Assembly (NCBI RefSeq): GCF_010389155.1
Contig: NC_057763.1
Location: 42,762,645-42,826,644 of the forward strand
DNA: 64,000 nt
Source of the DNA: Erigeron canadensis
Lineage: Eukaryota; Streptophyta; Magnoliopsida; Asterales; Asteraceae
Reading direction: 5' to 3'
The position numbers and the translations under genes are program-made. This document shows positions 1 through 10,800 of this stretch, piece after piece. Numbering within the stretch: the stretch's first letter is position 1; each line of letters begins with the position of its first letter. The notes below the pieces were generated by a model, which worked only from the letters and a program-made list of their open reading frames with translations, did not search any database and had not been told where the DNA came from.

Positions 1-1690
1 TGATGGTTAGGGTTTTTAGTACAGAAAAACACTTTGTACCAATTTACACGGACCTTTTGTCATGTAGCATTTACAATTAATGATATGATAGAATTGATGT
101 CATGTGTCTTTCAATTTACAATTGTCTTGCAATTGTAATAAGCCAAAAAAAAAGAGCAGCATGATGCTCATTTGCGAAGTGTTGTAATTTTGTGTAGGTT
201 CTGACCATGGTGGGTTTATTGCTAACTGCTTCCAACCTATTGAGACTTTTCTTACCAGATGTAGGAGCCAACTGCTTCTAACCTATTGCTAACACAAGGG
301 AATGTTCTTTTGCTATATTACATACTTGCATCCACTAGCTTTCTCTAGCAGGTAGAATTAGGAACTATAAGAAGAAGAGAAAGTCCTTATCCTTGTTTAT
401 AAACGATCGATTTGCCCAGGATCAGTCCTTCTTCGTCTTTCTTTCGATGATCAGACCTAAGAAAGGCGGTTCTCGAACCATGACGGGGGGGATGTCAACC
501 TCCGGCGTATGGTCTCCACTATCAACGCTCAATTGATAGTGGAGCGCTAATTGACACGTCCGTGACAATTCACCAAGTCATGTATAGCAGTATGGATAGT
601 GTCTTAACATAAACCAAAATAATATCAGAGTGAATTGACGGTATCATTTGCCTAATCTGTTCAATGTTAACAAGAGCTGGAATCCCATAGCAGTGAACCA
701 CTTGAAAACAAAAAACCAAAACGAAAACTAGCAGCCTATAGCAGTGAAGGGAAGAGAATGCTTTCAACTAATTTACAACAAGTGAAACAAATTGGTTGGT
801 TACAAAAAATTTAAATGTTTCTTGCAAATAGTTAGTTAAGATATCATGTTACAACATCTAAATCTTATTTAAAGCGCAAGCCAAGAACGTTTTTTAGTCC
901 TATTTTACCGACCACAAGTTTGGCAAGTGCCGGTGGAATATCAAGCCCCATGCTTCGGCTGAACTCACTGGCAAGCTCAACGATCCTGCTTTTGTCCCTA
1001 GCAACAGTTTTGTTAGAGTTATAATAGCCCAGCCATGCCTGGTATGCTGATTTTTTGTTTTCCATGCCCACATATAACAATCCCTCTCCACCTAGGGTAC
1101 ACAACAATTCACACAATGAATGTTTGTTATGGGTATGAATGTGTATTTTTCACAAAATTCAAAAGCTCTACAAACAATAATGCATGAAGCACTCAAACAG
1201 TCTACTTAGAGGATGTCTGGCAAAGCATTTTAAAATAGATTATCTGCATATTGTGATTGCAAGTCAGATAATTAGTTTCTAGCGTGTGGGTATAGTAAAA
1301 AATGATTTAATTACCTGGTCGCTTAGGGCTCAAATACACTTCGCCATCTCGGATAGTTTAAGAGCAGTTGCGATAAACTAATTTTAACAATTAGATTGAA
1401 GGTCCTTTTAACATGTAATCTTTAAAGTTCCTCAAAAAACATGTAAGTTTTGAAAAACCAGCTGTAATAGCAGATTATCTAGTTCTTACTATTTCATGTC
1501 AGTCGATCTCTTTCAATATACAATTTAAAACATCCCCTTAAAGTAACTTTGACATGCTTACAACTATGAACTACATGTGTAAAAGTATAATCTAAAACTG
1601 ACCTTTTTCTGTGTCTTGGTCAACGACAGGTAGGTCAGCTTTTGTAATTGGCATAGTCCGAAGGGTAAACAAGAGAAACAACTATGAATA
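1..1690. repeat. Segmental duplicate of 19165-21005 (helicase 3' end and flank)
   Basis: Position 1 aligns with 19165 and similarity continues in the same orientation to about 1680 (21000). It covers 3' flanking DNA, the last helicase exon, the last intron and part of the penultimate exon. The match starts at the window edge, so the block probably extends further left. Differences from the second copy: about 200 bp of unrelated sequence at 355-565, and no counterpart of the 380 bp at 20405-20785. Similarity stops abruptly near 1685, inside the penultimate exon. This is read directly from the two sequences. Confidence 0.9.
865..1680 (-). pseudogene. Truncated DEAD-box helicase pseudogene (RH26-like 3' end)
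   Basis: Two pseudo-exons are visible. 865-1092 matches the last exon of the helicase gene at 19803-20030 and still encodes most of its C-terminus, ending in GLRFK and stop. About 1600-1680 matches the 3' part of the penultimate exon. The copy is broken: one base is lost near the 5' end of the last exon (GGATTG against GGCATTG in the intact gene), which shifts the frame, and two bases are lost in the DTKKK segment before the donor site. Everything upstream of the penultimate exon is missing, so no helicase motif remains. The acceptor CTAG is still present. It is a relic of a segmental duplication, not a retrocopy, because the intron is retained. Confidence 0.88.
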
Positions 1691-2045
1691 AATGTTGATG
1701 AGAGAGAAGCACAGATGAAAATATTGGTAAATCATGTGCAAAAATAATTATTTATGGGTGATACTCATGAATAAAAAAATATAATGGACAACCGTGTACA
1801 AATGGAAAAGTATGTTAGTCTTCTTGTGATTAATCCCTAAATAAAATGGAATCTGGTAACTGTGTACAAATAGAAAAGTATGTTAGTCTTCCCGTGATTA
1901 ATCCCTAAATAAAATGGAATATGGTATTTTGGTGTGGTGCACGCTCATCCGGTGAAATAAAGAGGGAATAAAAAACATGTGGAAACGCCACACGTCAAAT
2001 TTCTATTGGTTGTGAAATTAATTCCAATTAAGAATACTGCTCTAT
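1691..2045. repeat. Spacer with a 68-bp tandem duplication (1794-1929)
   Basis: 1794-1861 and 1862-1929 are near-identical direct copies, each starting GTGTACAAAT and containing AAAGTATGTTAGTCTTC. The rest of this spacer between the duplicated block and the next transposon is AT-rich with no coding signal. Confidence 0.75.
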
Positions 2046-2050
2046 GGGAC

Positions 2051-3469
2051 TGATGGTGGTTTTCTTTACGTCTTTAAATTTATAAATTGTTGTACAAGTA
2101 ACTATCTTAAAACACACACACACACTTACGGCAGAGAACCCGGTCAGTTTAGTATAGTCTAGTGATAAGCTACAAGATCGTTCGCAGGGACGCTTTGTAC
2201 CTAATCTAATAATACGTGTAATTCTAGTGGTTGGGGGTTGTCACGATTTCCCATTAAACTAATTGAATACTGAAAAGTAAATAGAAGCCGCAACCGCTTA
2301 TTCAGCGAGAGGCTTAGTCTGAAAATGTTTGAAAGAAAGCAAAATAACAGTAATTAAATTAGAATACTTGTTTGGCATCCCTGATCTCGTGGTACGACCA
2401 AATACTATCCTACTGGTTTGTTAGACTGTTGAAAACTTAATCACGGCTCAGATTCTCATTAGATTCACTTTGCCTAATTACTAGTGTTGTCGTTAGACTC
2501 ACACTACCATATAAACAAATTCTCATTAGATTCATTGTTTAAGCTTTATTGACCTAAAGTTTGTGTTACTAATTCATCTTTTAATTACCCGGCTCTTAAG
2601 CCATGACCAGATAGTAATTATCTCGGGTGACCACAGTGCTCGTTTACAAGTCAAAGGATCACGTCTGACATTGTTAAGCATCATGTTCTATTCATTCTAA
2701 TTACTATGGTTCTGGATCCCTCGGTTACAACCATCATAATTAAACTAATATATTCAGATATAGAACCTATAGTAATATGAAGAACTAGTAAAACATGGAT
2801 CTACAATAAACAGTAAAACACACTCCAACAGATTCTAACAAACACATTAAAACAATAAACGTCTACATGATCACATTGATCCAAACAAGTAATCAGCCTA
2901 CTAGCCTAACATTATTAATGGAATAACAAAGTCTGAAAAGATGAAAGACATTGTTCAACAAAAGAAAGTAAAATAGAAAAGCTAGATCTAGACCAAGGAT
3001 GAAGATCGGAAGGCGTTAGAAGCTCAAAAACCTTATGGAAATCTGCAAAGTCGACCTAGGGTTGATAGTGGGCGGCTAGGGCTGTTGAATCGGCTCTCCC
3101 TTACAGTTTTGAGGGTTAGTTCGGCTTAAATAGAGAGTAAAGTCAATTGCTGAACTGGGCCGCCCAACGGTGCTGACTGGGCCTGCCAGCGGCGCTGGGT
3201 CTAGGTCGTGATGGGCCAGCGGCGCTGGTGGCTCCTTCTGCTGCTCACGCGTCTTTGTTCGGCTCTCGAATCACCTCCTTGTGTCTTGTAATTTCATAGG
3301 CTTCCTTCTTGAGTCACTTGATGTCATTTACTCTCTCTCGCATCTTCCGTGAACCTACATAAACATACGATTCATTAAGTACCAATAGTTCCGGAATAAT
3401 AACTCATTTAGACATCGAAATGAAGCCTTTCAATAGGGGTTTTTTTTATCACAAAATGGACGCTCATCA
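2051..3469 (-). mobile_element. LTR-like element with 5-bp target-site duplication (solo LTR)
   Basis: The element starts TGATG and ends CATCA. It is flanked by the perfect 5-bp direct repeat GGGAC (2046-2050 and 3470-3474), as expected of an LTR integrated by a retroviral-type integrase. No gag or pol reading frame is present, so a 1.4-kb solo LTR is the simplest reading. On the minus strand a TATA-like CTATTTAAG lies near 3130, which suggests minus orientation. Its GC-rich part carries two exact copies of CCAGCGGCGCTGG (3186-3198, 3216-3228). Related sequence recurs at about 5040-5421 and 6590-7312. The superfamily is not determined. Confidence 0.7.
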
Positions 3470-3474
3470 GGGAC

Positions 3475-3864
3475 CCGCAATGAATTCAATTTAGTTGAAA
3501 TGAAATGCGCGTGCAACATTTAACCCGTTTAACAGCCGTTAGGTGCTGTAATGCAACTGCTACAATTTTGGTCCTTTTTCCTGACGATCGTTAAATTCAA
3601 TCGTGTATTCTGTAGTAAAACTGCTGCAAATCTGCTCCGTTTTCTAACAGTACAACCATATAAAATGCTAAAACTCGAACCGCTTCATCTGTATGCTTCT
3701 AAATCACAAATATTGATCACCGAATTATCAATTTAGCTCCAAATGACCATGTTTTCTCCAAGTACCTACACAAAACCTTATGCAAGTACTAACCATCCAT
3801 TTCAACATGATTTATAACTTAAAATGCAAACAAATGAAGCATACGAGTCATTAAAAGATTAAAA
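3475..3864. other. Non-coding spacer
   Basis: No gene, repeat or regulatory signal was recognised. Short open frames here show no codon bias or known motif. Confidence 0.6.
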
Positions 3865-4062
3865 CTATAATATAAACATGTATATATGAGTTAGCTCTAT
3901 ATTTACACCCGTATCTTTTTTGGCCTTCATGCGGTAGCAAGTGGCTACCATGTCAGCCACGACCATAGCATAACAAATCCTTTCACAACGATGGTCGTCT
4001 ACGTGGGGTGTGTGGTTCTTAATATCATGAATCACACGTTCCACGGGGGGCAAGTTAGCCAT
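3865..4062 (-). CDS. Possible small protein of 65 residues, unknown
   Basis: A single open frame begins MANLPPVERVIHDIK and contains the Cys- and Met-rich stretch CERICYAMVVADMVATC. It matches no family I recognise. A TATA box on the same strand (TTATATAA, about 4181-4188) lies about 120 bp upstream of the ATG, the right distance for a promoter plus a short leader. That spacing is the only reason to rate this frame above chance. It could also be the first exon of a spliced gene (a GT follows the KKDTG codons) or simply fortuitous. No transmembrane segment or classical signal peptide is visible. Confidence 0.3.
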   Translation of the reverse strand: MANLPPVERVIHDIKNHTPHVDDHRCERICYAMVVADMVATCYRMKAKKDTGVNIELTHIYMFIL

Positions 4063-4190
4063 CGAATTAACGTCCAGAGAGTGAGCTGATAAAAATAAAA
4101 TTGGAAAAGTGTAGTATAGTGTAGTGTTTGAATTAAAACTCTTCTATGCATGCAGTGTACGAAGAGAGGCTATCTTTTCTTTATATAAGC

Positions 4191-5040
4191 ATTTTGTAAA
4201 CAAAATGTGTAATTTTAGTCCCTTAAATTTCATAATTAAAGTTTTAGTTTGATTTTAAAACGTAATCTCAATTTGATAGAACTTCATTTTCTACCCTTCT
4301 ACTTTTTAACTCGTTAAACTAGATGTTTTGTAGTCATTTAACTTTACATTTCTTAAGAAATGTGCTATAATTTTTAAATATACTTCATATCATTTTAGGA
4401 TAGGGTTAAAGCATATTTAACTTTTACATGACCCGTGATTTATGTGAATACTAATATAATATATACATCGTTTATTAGTAAAACTAAATACTAGCTAGTC
4501 ATTTAACTTCACACTCTTTATTCGAGTCGGCTTTGTAGGGTGCAAAGGGTGCCAATAAGGTAGGCCCACTCTCTTTGTGAGAGCCCATATATTTCTCTAT
4601 ATGTATGTGTGTATGATGTATATGGATATATATTGTATCTATATGTTCATGAAGAAGATGGTAATGTGAACTACTGTAAATACTAATTCAACTTTTACTT
4701 GTTAGGACCCTATACTGTTACCAAATGTTCAATTTTCCCCAACACTTTATATAATTTACTACTTCGTTTTTAAATGGTGTACAATAGTTTACGTATCAGG
4801 GTAAAGACCAAAAACGTAGGCCATACTTAATTTTGTGGTTAACTAGAAAATGTATGTTATTAATTAATATGTAATCTGTACATTTTATGTTTAAGTATTT
4901 TTATAAATAATATTCAATTTGTTACTTTAATAATTATATTGAAAGAAATATACTATAAAACTTAAATCGATATTTTATTTTATAATTACTTGTTTATTAT
5001 AAAAAAAAATTGTCACAACACATATTTGCTTAAAAAAGTT
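4191..5040. other. AT-rich intergenic spacer
   Basis: Very AT-rich DNA without a recognisable gene. 4510-4600 holds a somewhat GC-richer patch with a small inverted pair (CTCTCTTTGTGAGAG). Otherwise nothing was identified. Confidence 0.5.
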
Positions 5041-5421
5041 GTAAACTATCTTTATTAGGGCTGAAAAACTGCTCTCTTTAGGGTTTGAGGGATATTGTTC
5101 TATTTATAAGGTTGTAAGTCAGTTCTGGTCGCGGGGCTCCCAGCGGCGCTGGTTGCCTTTTGTAACACACCAACGACATTGGTTCTTCCCGTGACTCCAT
5201 ATTTTCTTCGTTTGACTTTCGTTTTGCCTTCTTGTGCCTTGTAAAGTCCATTGGCCTATAAAGTGAGTTGATAGATGACATTTGCCCTCGTTCACATCTT
5301 TTGTGAACTTGCGTTAATATTTAATCCCATTAAGTACTAGAAATTCACATTTACAAACTCATTTAGACATTTAATTGCGGCTTAGTGCTGGGGGAAATAA
5401 TCACAAAATAAATGTTCATCA
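5040..5421 (-). repeat. Truncated relative of the 2051-3469 element
   Basis: The right two-fifths of the element is recognisable: CCAGCGGCGCTGG at 5140-5152, the CTTGTGCCTTGTAA block, the CATTAAGTACTAG block, and the terminal ATCACAAAATAAATG...CATCA end at 5421. The left part is missing and no target-site duplication was found. Confidence 0.65.
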
Positions 5422-5560
5422 GCATTCAAGTTCGTGATATTTAACTTCATTAAAAAGTGACTTTTTAGTAGAAGAAAGGATATGGTTTGTGGTTAGAAAG
5501 TAGAGGTAGAGATACCGAGTGATTTACTTATGACGAAATTTGACCTTAAAATAGCCAAAA
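5422..5560. repeat. Dispersed repeat also found in a helicase intron (23092-23230)
   Basis: The segment from GCATTCAAG onward matches 23092-23230 inside the third intron of the helicase gene, including the shared 20-mer GGTTAGAAAGTAGAGGTAGA. Both copies read in the same direction. This copy begins exactly where the truncated element at 5040-5421 ends. Confidence 0.75.
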
Positions 5561-6023
5561 AATTAAACAACATCGATATAGTAACCAAACTATCCCAAAT
5601 CAATAGCGAAACAACCCGCTATCATAAAACTGTGTTAGGTCCCGTTGACCCTAGTCAATCGAGATATGTACGAACACGGGTGTGCGGAATCCACTTGAAT
5701 CCATTCTTGAGGCTTTTAATATAATCACACACATATATATAATAAGAACAAGAGATAGACAATAATAATTCATTTGTTATTTCAGTCATATGATTACAAT
5801 TCATATTGATTACATCAAAACATAAACGAATTACAACCTATCAAGATGACTCTAATAACAATGAATAATATGGTGGACTTACGGACCGAGGTTTGCGCAT
5901 ACCTCAGCCTGCGGTGAATGAAATCTGTCTAGACTCAAATCGTTAACTGAAACCCTAGACCTATCAAACACATATATACTGACACATAATAAGATCTGGG
6001 CTTGGGATTCAAGGACGTGTACT

Positions 6024-6217
6024 ACATGTCACATATACTATAATATCATTTTATAGAGATTAATGTAGTATACACATCATCTTATACAAAATGTCTCATA
6101 CACAATATAGTACAGACAATACATGTCACGTATACTATAATATCATCCCATAGAGATTAATGTAGCATACGCATCATCTTATACACAGTGTCTCATACAC
6201 AACGTGGTACATCAACC
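6024..6217. repeat. 97-bp tandem duplication
   Basis: Two head-to-tail units (6024-6120 and 6121-6217) each start ACATGTCAC and contain TATACTATAATATCAT, GAGATTAATGTAG and GTCTCATACACAA. They differ at roughly a tenth of positions, so the duplication is not recent. The flanks (5561-6023 and 6218-6590) look like old retroelement DNA without an open frame. Confidence 0.8.
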
Positions 6218-6589
6218 TTTTAACTTGAATTGCATTGCAGCGGACAATAATAATAGGTGCACGAAAACTGCACCAACACTAGGTCAAGCATAAACACGGT
6301 TCAACAACTATAAGCAAATAATATCACTACATAGACATGATCACATTAACCAGGCAGATGCATAACTATCTAGCTACTCATAGCAAAACTAATAACACTA
6401 ACCATTATTAAAATAGATAAATCCATAATAGTAATTGTCAAACAAACAAGTCTTGCAATAGTATCTAACAATAATAATAAAAGTAAATGAAAGATCAAAC
6501 TAATAACAGGGAAATCAAAGTCACGCAGTCCGTATCCTTCTTGGTCGCTCCTTCGAATTAACACCACGAACCTTAATTAATTTGACCTA

Positions 6590-7312
6590 GTGATTGTTGT
6601 TGTAGAGAATTTAAGCTCGGTCTTCCGGAAGATATGAAGGTATTATTAGGGTTTAGATCTGATGAAAGTGGTTGATGATTATGATGATGTTAAGGATTGA
6701 TGATTGATTATATGTGTGATATGGAGGTGTAAGGAAAGTTTAGATACGGTGAAAATGCCCTGTAAACGACCCACAAGTCGTCTGGAAGAAGTATGTCTTG
6801 GCTCTTAGGGTTTAGGGGGTATTTATAGGTTTTCGGACTAAACCCTAGTTGAACCGACTTTCCCAGCGGCAAGGTGTCCCAATGGCGCTCATGCACTCCC
6901 GGCGGCGCTGGTAAGCTCCGGGATCACTTCCAGCGGTGCTAGAGAGAAATGAACAACGTTGGAGGCTTCAGGGTCTACATGGAAGTTGTAGGTCTTTCTC
7001 TCGCCTTTCCGTGGATAGCTTACTCATTAGAAACGGAGTCCGTATGAAGAAGTTATGCCCAAAATACTAACACGTGGTCGTATGCTTCATGTCGGCCTCA
7101 AATTCTTCATGATCCGCTTGCTAGTCTTTGTCCAAAAGTCTTGTGGCTTTGTGTTAAGTTGAGTAAATACATTTGCTTTCACTTGCACGCCTTGTGAACC
7201 TATCATAACATGACATCCAGTTAAGTACCAAAAGTTCACATTTCTTAACTCATTTAAGCACCAAAACACGACCTAATGATATGGGAAATAATCACAAAAT
7301 GGACGCACATCA
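6590..7312 (-). repeat. Second degenerate relative of the 2051-3469 element
   Basis: It shares with the other two copies the GC-rich CCGGCGGCGCTGG (6899-6911), the CTTGTGAACCTAT and CAGTTAAGTACCAAAAG blocks, and the terminal ATCACAAAATGGACGC...CATCA end at 7312. Its left boundary is unclear and no target-site duplication was found. Confidence 0.6.
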
Positions 7313-7580
7313 GCTGGCGCGTTAAATGAGTTGTTGGGTTTATCTCAGGTCCTACGAGTTGGTGGGTTGACAGGTTGACGAATTAGTTTCACTTCGAATG
7401 GGCTATGAGTTGTGGGTCAAATGAATTAGTGGGTCGACCTATTAAATAACATTATTTAAATTTAAATTTTTGGGTTAAGGGGTTGACCTATTAACCCGAA
7501 AGGTCAACCCGACCCTAAAAATTCAAGTTGGCAGGTTACTGAGTCCATATTTCACAATCCTAACCTAGATTTCCGTTCAG
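7313..7580. repeat. GGGTTGACC-type degenerate repeat
   Basis: Repeated GGGTTGAC/GGTCAACCC motifs in both orientations make a partly palindromic tract. Similar sequence occurs at 29070-29700. It may be a MITE remnant. 7581-7870 shows nothing further. Confidence 0.45.
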
Positions 7581-7879
7581 CTTCAAGTCGAATTTCAGAT
7601 AAGGTCAACTATTGACAATCTTAGAATATATCAAACCGACTTCATATATGTTATAAGTGTATAAGATTTAAGACTTTATTTTAACATTATGCTCGATTTC
7701 ATAATAAACTTTATTGTTAGATAACACCCTTTTAAGTTTATTTGGTAACCTGGTCACCGACAGGATATTAATCTAGTTATTTGTGAGTGATACAAGTACT
7801 ATCCTATCATTTGTCCAATTTTTTCCTACAAAATAACCATTTACTATATAACATTGGTCGAATTTCAGCTTGCTTGGTT

Positions 7880-7939
7880 TTTTTTTTTTTAATTCGTCTT
7901 TTTACTTTTTGTCACATAACATTAATTCTCTTACTTTTG
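7880..7939. repeat. Left end of the pyrimidine-rich tandem array
   Basis: TCTTTTTACTTTTTGTCACATAAC matches unit sequence of the array at 10079-10800. The solo LTR at 7940-10078 splits the two parts, and the 5-bp duplicate TTTTG ends this segment. Confidence 0.65.
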
Positions 7940-8225
7940 TGTCACACCCCGACTAAGGCAGAAAACTCGGGGTGCAAGATAAAGCACACACGCACATGGA
8001 TGTTACACTCGGTGCAAGATAAAGCACTCGGGGTGAGTTTGTAGGTTTGAAAACATGATTGTATGCTTGAAATCCTCATTTGAATCACAAATAATTTACT
8101 TGAATAACCACTTGAAAACATTAATAGATTGATAGAATAAGTTTTATGCCGTTAATAGAATACGTGAATAACATTAGTATGATGTGGTTATAGACCTACT
8201 TATGATACATAAAGCATGAATACAT

Positions 8226-8452
8226 ATAAGCGTGCCCTTACAGTCGACATGGCTAGAATGAATACAAGTATGAAGCCGCTTACGGTCCTAGACCTGGCTA
8301 AGTGAATCCCAATATGAAGCCGCTTACGGTCATAGACCTGGCTAATTAAATACTAAAGTGAAACCGCTTACGATCACAGACCTGGCCAAATGAATACCAA
8401 TATGAAGCCGCTTACGGTCATAGACATGACCTGGCTATAATGTATATCAATA
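8226..8452. repeat. Minisatellite of about 43-44 bp, five units, inside the LTR
   Basis: Units share GCCGCTTACGGTC and AGACCTGGCTAA and drift at the edges. The homologous array in the other LTR copy (58550-58760) has a period of 43 bp. Confidence 0.8.
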
Positions 8453-8934
8453 TCGAACAGTAGTCTAATAGCCATCGAATAGCAATGAAAACAATTTACG
8501 AAATAAATGAAACACATTTTGTATTCCTTTCACCCCAAAACGTAAGTAAAAAGGGGCTACAAAAACTCACCTGACAGCTAGCAACAACTTTAAGCTACAC
8601 AAGATGTTAGAAAGCAAGTAACCGGTATGCAATCAATCTGTTACAAGTTATCACAACTAAGTATGTATTCATTATAGAAAAGTGTGCTCATAACGTGCCA
8701 CCAAATGTTAACTAAGTTGTCCCAAAGCGCTCAAGTTTGACTTTGACTAAAATTTACAAGTTTGACTAATGTTGACCAATTTACGAGTTTGACTAAGTTG
8801 ACCAAAGTTGACTAAAATTGACTAAATCAAGGTAGTAATCAAAATCCGAAGTCTCAATTGAAAGTTGGGTTCTTAAATTGAATTCGGGGTCTTATTTGAG
8901 ATTTGGGGTCTTATTTCACTAAAGGACAAAATTG

Positions 8935-9235
8935 AAATTGAGAGGCTAAAATAAGATGCTAAATTGAGAGGCTAAAGTAAGAGGCTAGTGATCTGGGTTA
9001 GTATTTCACTAAAAGACAAAATGAAATTGAGAGGCTAAATTGAGAGGCTAAAATAAGAGGCCAAATTGGAAATAAGAGGCTAAATTGAAAATAAGAGGCT
9101 AAGTTGGATGAAAATAAGAGGCTAAATTGGAAATAAGAGGTCGTAAATTGAAAATAAGAGGCTAAATTGGAAATGCGAGGTCGTAAATTGAAAATAAGAG
9201 GCTAAATTGGAAATGCGAGGTCGCAAATCGATGGT
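8935..9235. repeat. Degenerate short-period array (AATAAGAGGCTAAATTGGA)
   Basis: About 14 degenerate copies of a roughly 19-bp motif (AAATTGAAAATAAGAGGCT) lie head to tail. Near the right end they form a higher-order unit of about 53 bp with GAGGTCGTAAATTG. Confidence 0.8.
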
Positions 9236-10078
9236 GTAGCAAACTGGCTGTTCTTCCCCAAAATTCATTCTAGAAAACCCTAATCGTTTATTTCGATCTA
9301 AAAGGTGTTTTTAATATCAGATTGTACTTTTAGACTCCCTAAAATGATGGGAAAACAATCCTAAAGTCGGAAACTCGAAAACGGTCTTAAACCCGTAAAC
9401 CCATTTGAACAAAGTTTATAAAAAAGTGTACAAAAATTCTTATATCTTAAGATTTTGTTAACGAAATCATACGAAACTTTGACAAAAGATGTAGTATACG
9501 ATTCCAAACATTTTGGACGTAAAAAGTTCAATACTTGGTGGGTGTAGTGTGTGTATTAAAAGAAAAACCGAAAAATACCAAAAGAAGAGCATAAAAAGGT
9601 TTTTGATTTTATACCTTAAATCTGTAAAATAGATGTTTGTGATGATGTTTAGGACGTAAAAACACTGTTATTGAAACTAAATCTAAACAAAATAAGGTTT
9701 GATTTTCATAAAACTTGTTGATTTTGGGGTAGTAAAGTGAGGTAGTAAAGATTGGGTAGTAAGGGAAAATGGGGTAGTAAAGGTGTGTGTGTGTTTTTGC
9801 TAGGAGACTAAGGTGGTGGAAAAATGAGAGTGTGAGGAAAATAAGACTATTTATATGTAGGGTAAGATAGAAAGGTTCCATGCTAACACACGAATACGAT
9901 GCCAGACATAAAATACGAGGCCACGCAATTACGACGCTACATTAAAAATTACGAGGTCGTTTTTGTAATACGAGTTCAATTTGAAATACGATGCGACTCA
10001 CAAATACGAGGTCGCATTTTCATGTTTAAAATTTTATTTTGACTTAAAAGTTTTCGTGGTCAACTCACGAGTGTTACA

Positions 10079-10800
10079 TTTTGGCTCGAAAGTTTTGTTT
10101 TATTTAGTTTTTAAACTTTTATCTTTCTAACTTTTGCTACGAAAATTTCATTCTCTTTATCTTTTATCAATTAAATTTACAAAAGTTTCCACCCTTTTAC
10201 TTTTTGCTACATCGGTTTCGTTTGTTTTACTTTTCGCACGAAAGTTTTGTTTTATTACTTTTTATATTTTTATTTTTTTAACTTTTGTCACGAAAGTTTC
10301 ATTATCTCACTTTTCACCACATAACTTTTGTTTTTTTTTTAACTTTTGTCAACTACACGAAACTTTTAACCTTTTTACTTTTTGTAACAAAATTTTATTA
10401 CTTTTATTTTTGGCACGAAAATTTTGTTTTACTTAGTTTTTAAACTTTCATTTTTCTTACATTTGACACGAAAGTTTCATTCTTTTTACTTTTTATCACA
10501 TAAATTTACTAAAGTTTTCGCCCTTTTACTTTTGCCACATCACTTTCGCTTATTTTAGTTTTCGCACGAAAGTTTTGTTTTATTTACTTTTTATACTTTT
10601 ATTTTTCTAATTTTTGTCACGAAAGTTTCGTTATCTTACTTTTCACCATATAACTTTTGTTTTCTTAATTTTCGTCAAACTTTTTCCATTTCTAGCACGA
10701 AACTTTTAACCTTTTTACTTTTTGTCGCATAACTTTATTTCTTTTACTTTTCACACGAAAGTTTGAGTCTCTTTACCTTTTATCACATAAATTTCTTAAT
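10079..10800. repeat. Pyrimidine-rich tandem array, period about 329 bp
   Basis: Two long units (about 10094-10422 and 10423-10752) plus a partial third are built of CACGAAAGTTT...CTTTTTACTTTTTGTCACATAA sub-repeats of about 50 bp. The strand is strongly T/C-rich and the open frames in it are low-complexity. It ends about 940 bp before the start codon of the nucleotidyltransferase gene. Confidence 0.75.

Larger units (their letters stand above)
7940..10078 (-). mobile_element. Solo LTR, about 2.1 kb, with TTTTG target-site duplication
   Basis: The element starts TGTCACACCCCGAC and ends GAGTGTTACA (TG...CA). It is flanked by the perfect 5-bp direct repeat TTTTG (7935-7939 and 10079-10083). On the minus strand, TATAAATAG (9847-9855) is followed by a pyrimidine-rich leader, giving the LTR orientation. 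There is no gag or pol and no second LTR, so this is a solo LTR left by recombination. It belongs to the same family as 56974-59229: the terminal block with GAAAACTCGGG and AAGATAAAGCACAC and an internal block around 8530-8580 (about 58440-58495 in the other copy) match in opposite orientation. Large LTRs beginning TGTCACACCCC suggest a Ty3/Gypsy element, possibly Tekay-like, but no coding domain confirms this. Confidence 0.82.

Noticed and set aside
4191..5421. A full-length second copy of the 2051-3469 element using GCATT as target duplication
   Set aside because: GCATT occurs near 4187 and 5422, but the left end would start TTGTAAAC instead of TGATG and the left half does not align with the intact element.
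10134..10436. A 100-residue Phe/Leu-rich open frame
   Set aside because: It lies wholly inside the pyrimidine-rich tandem array, where stop-free low-complexity frames arise by composition alone.
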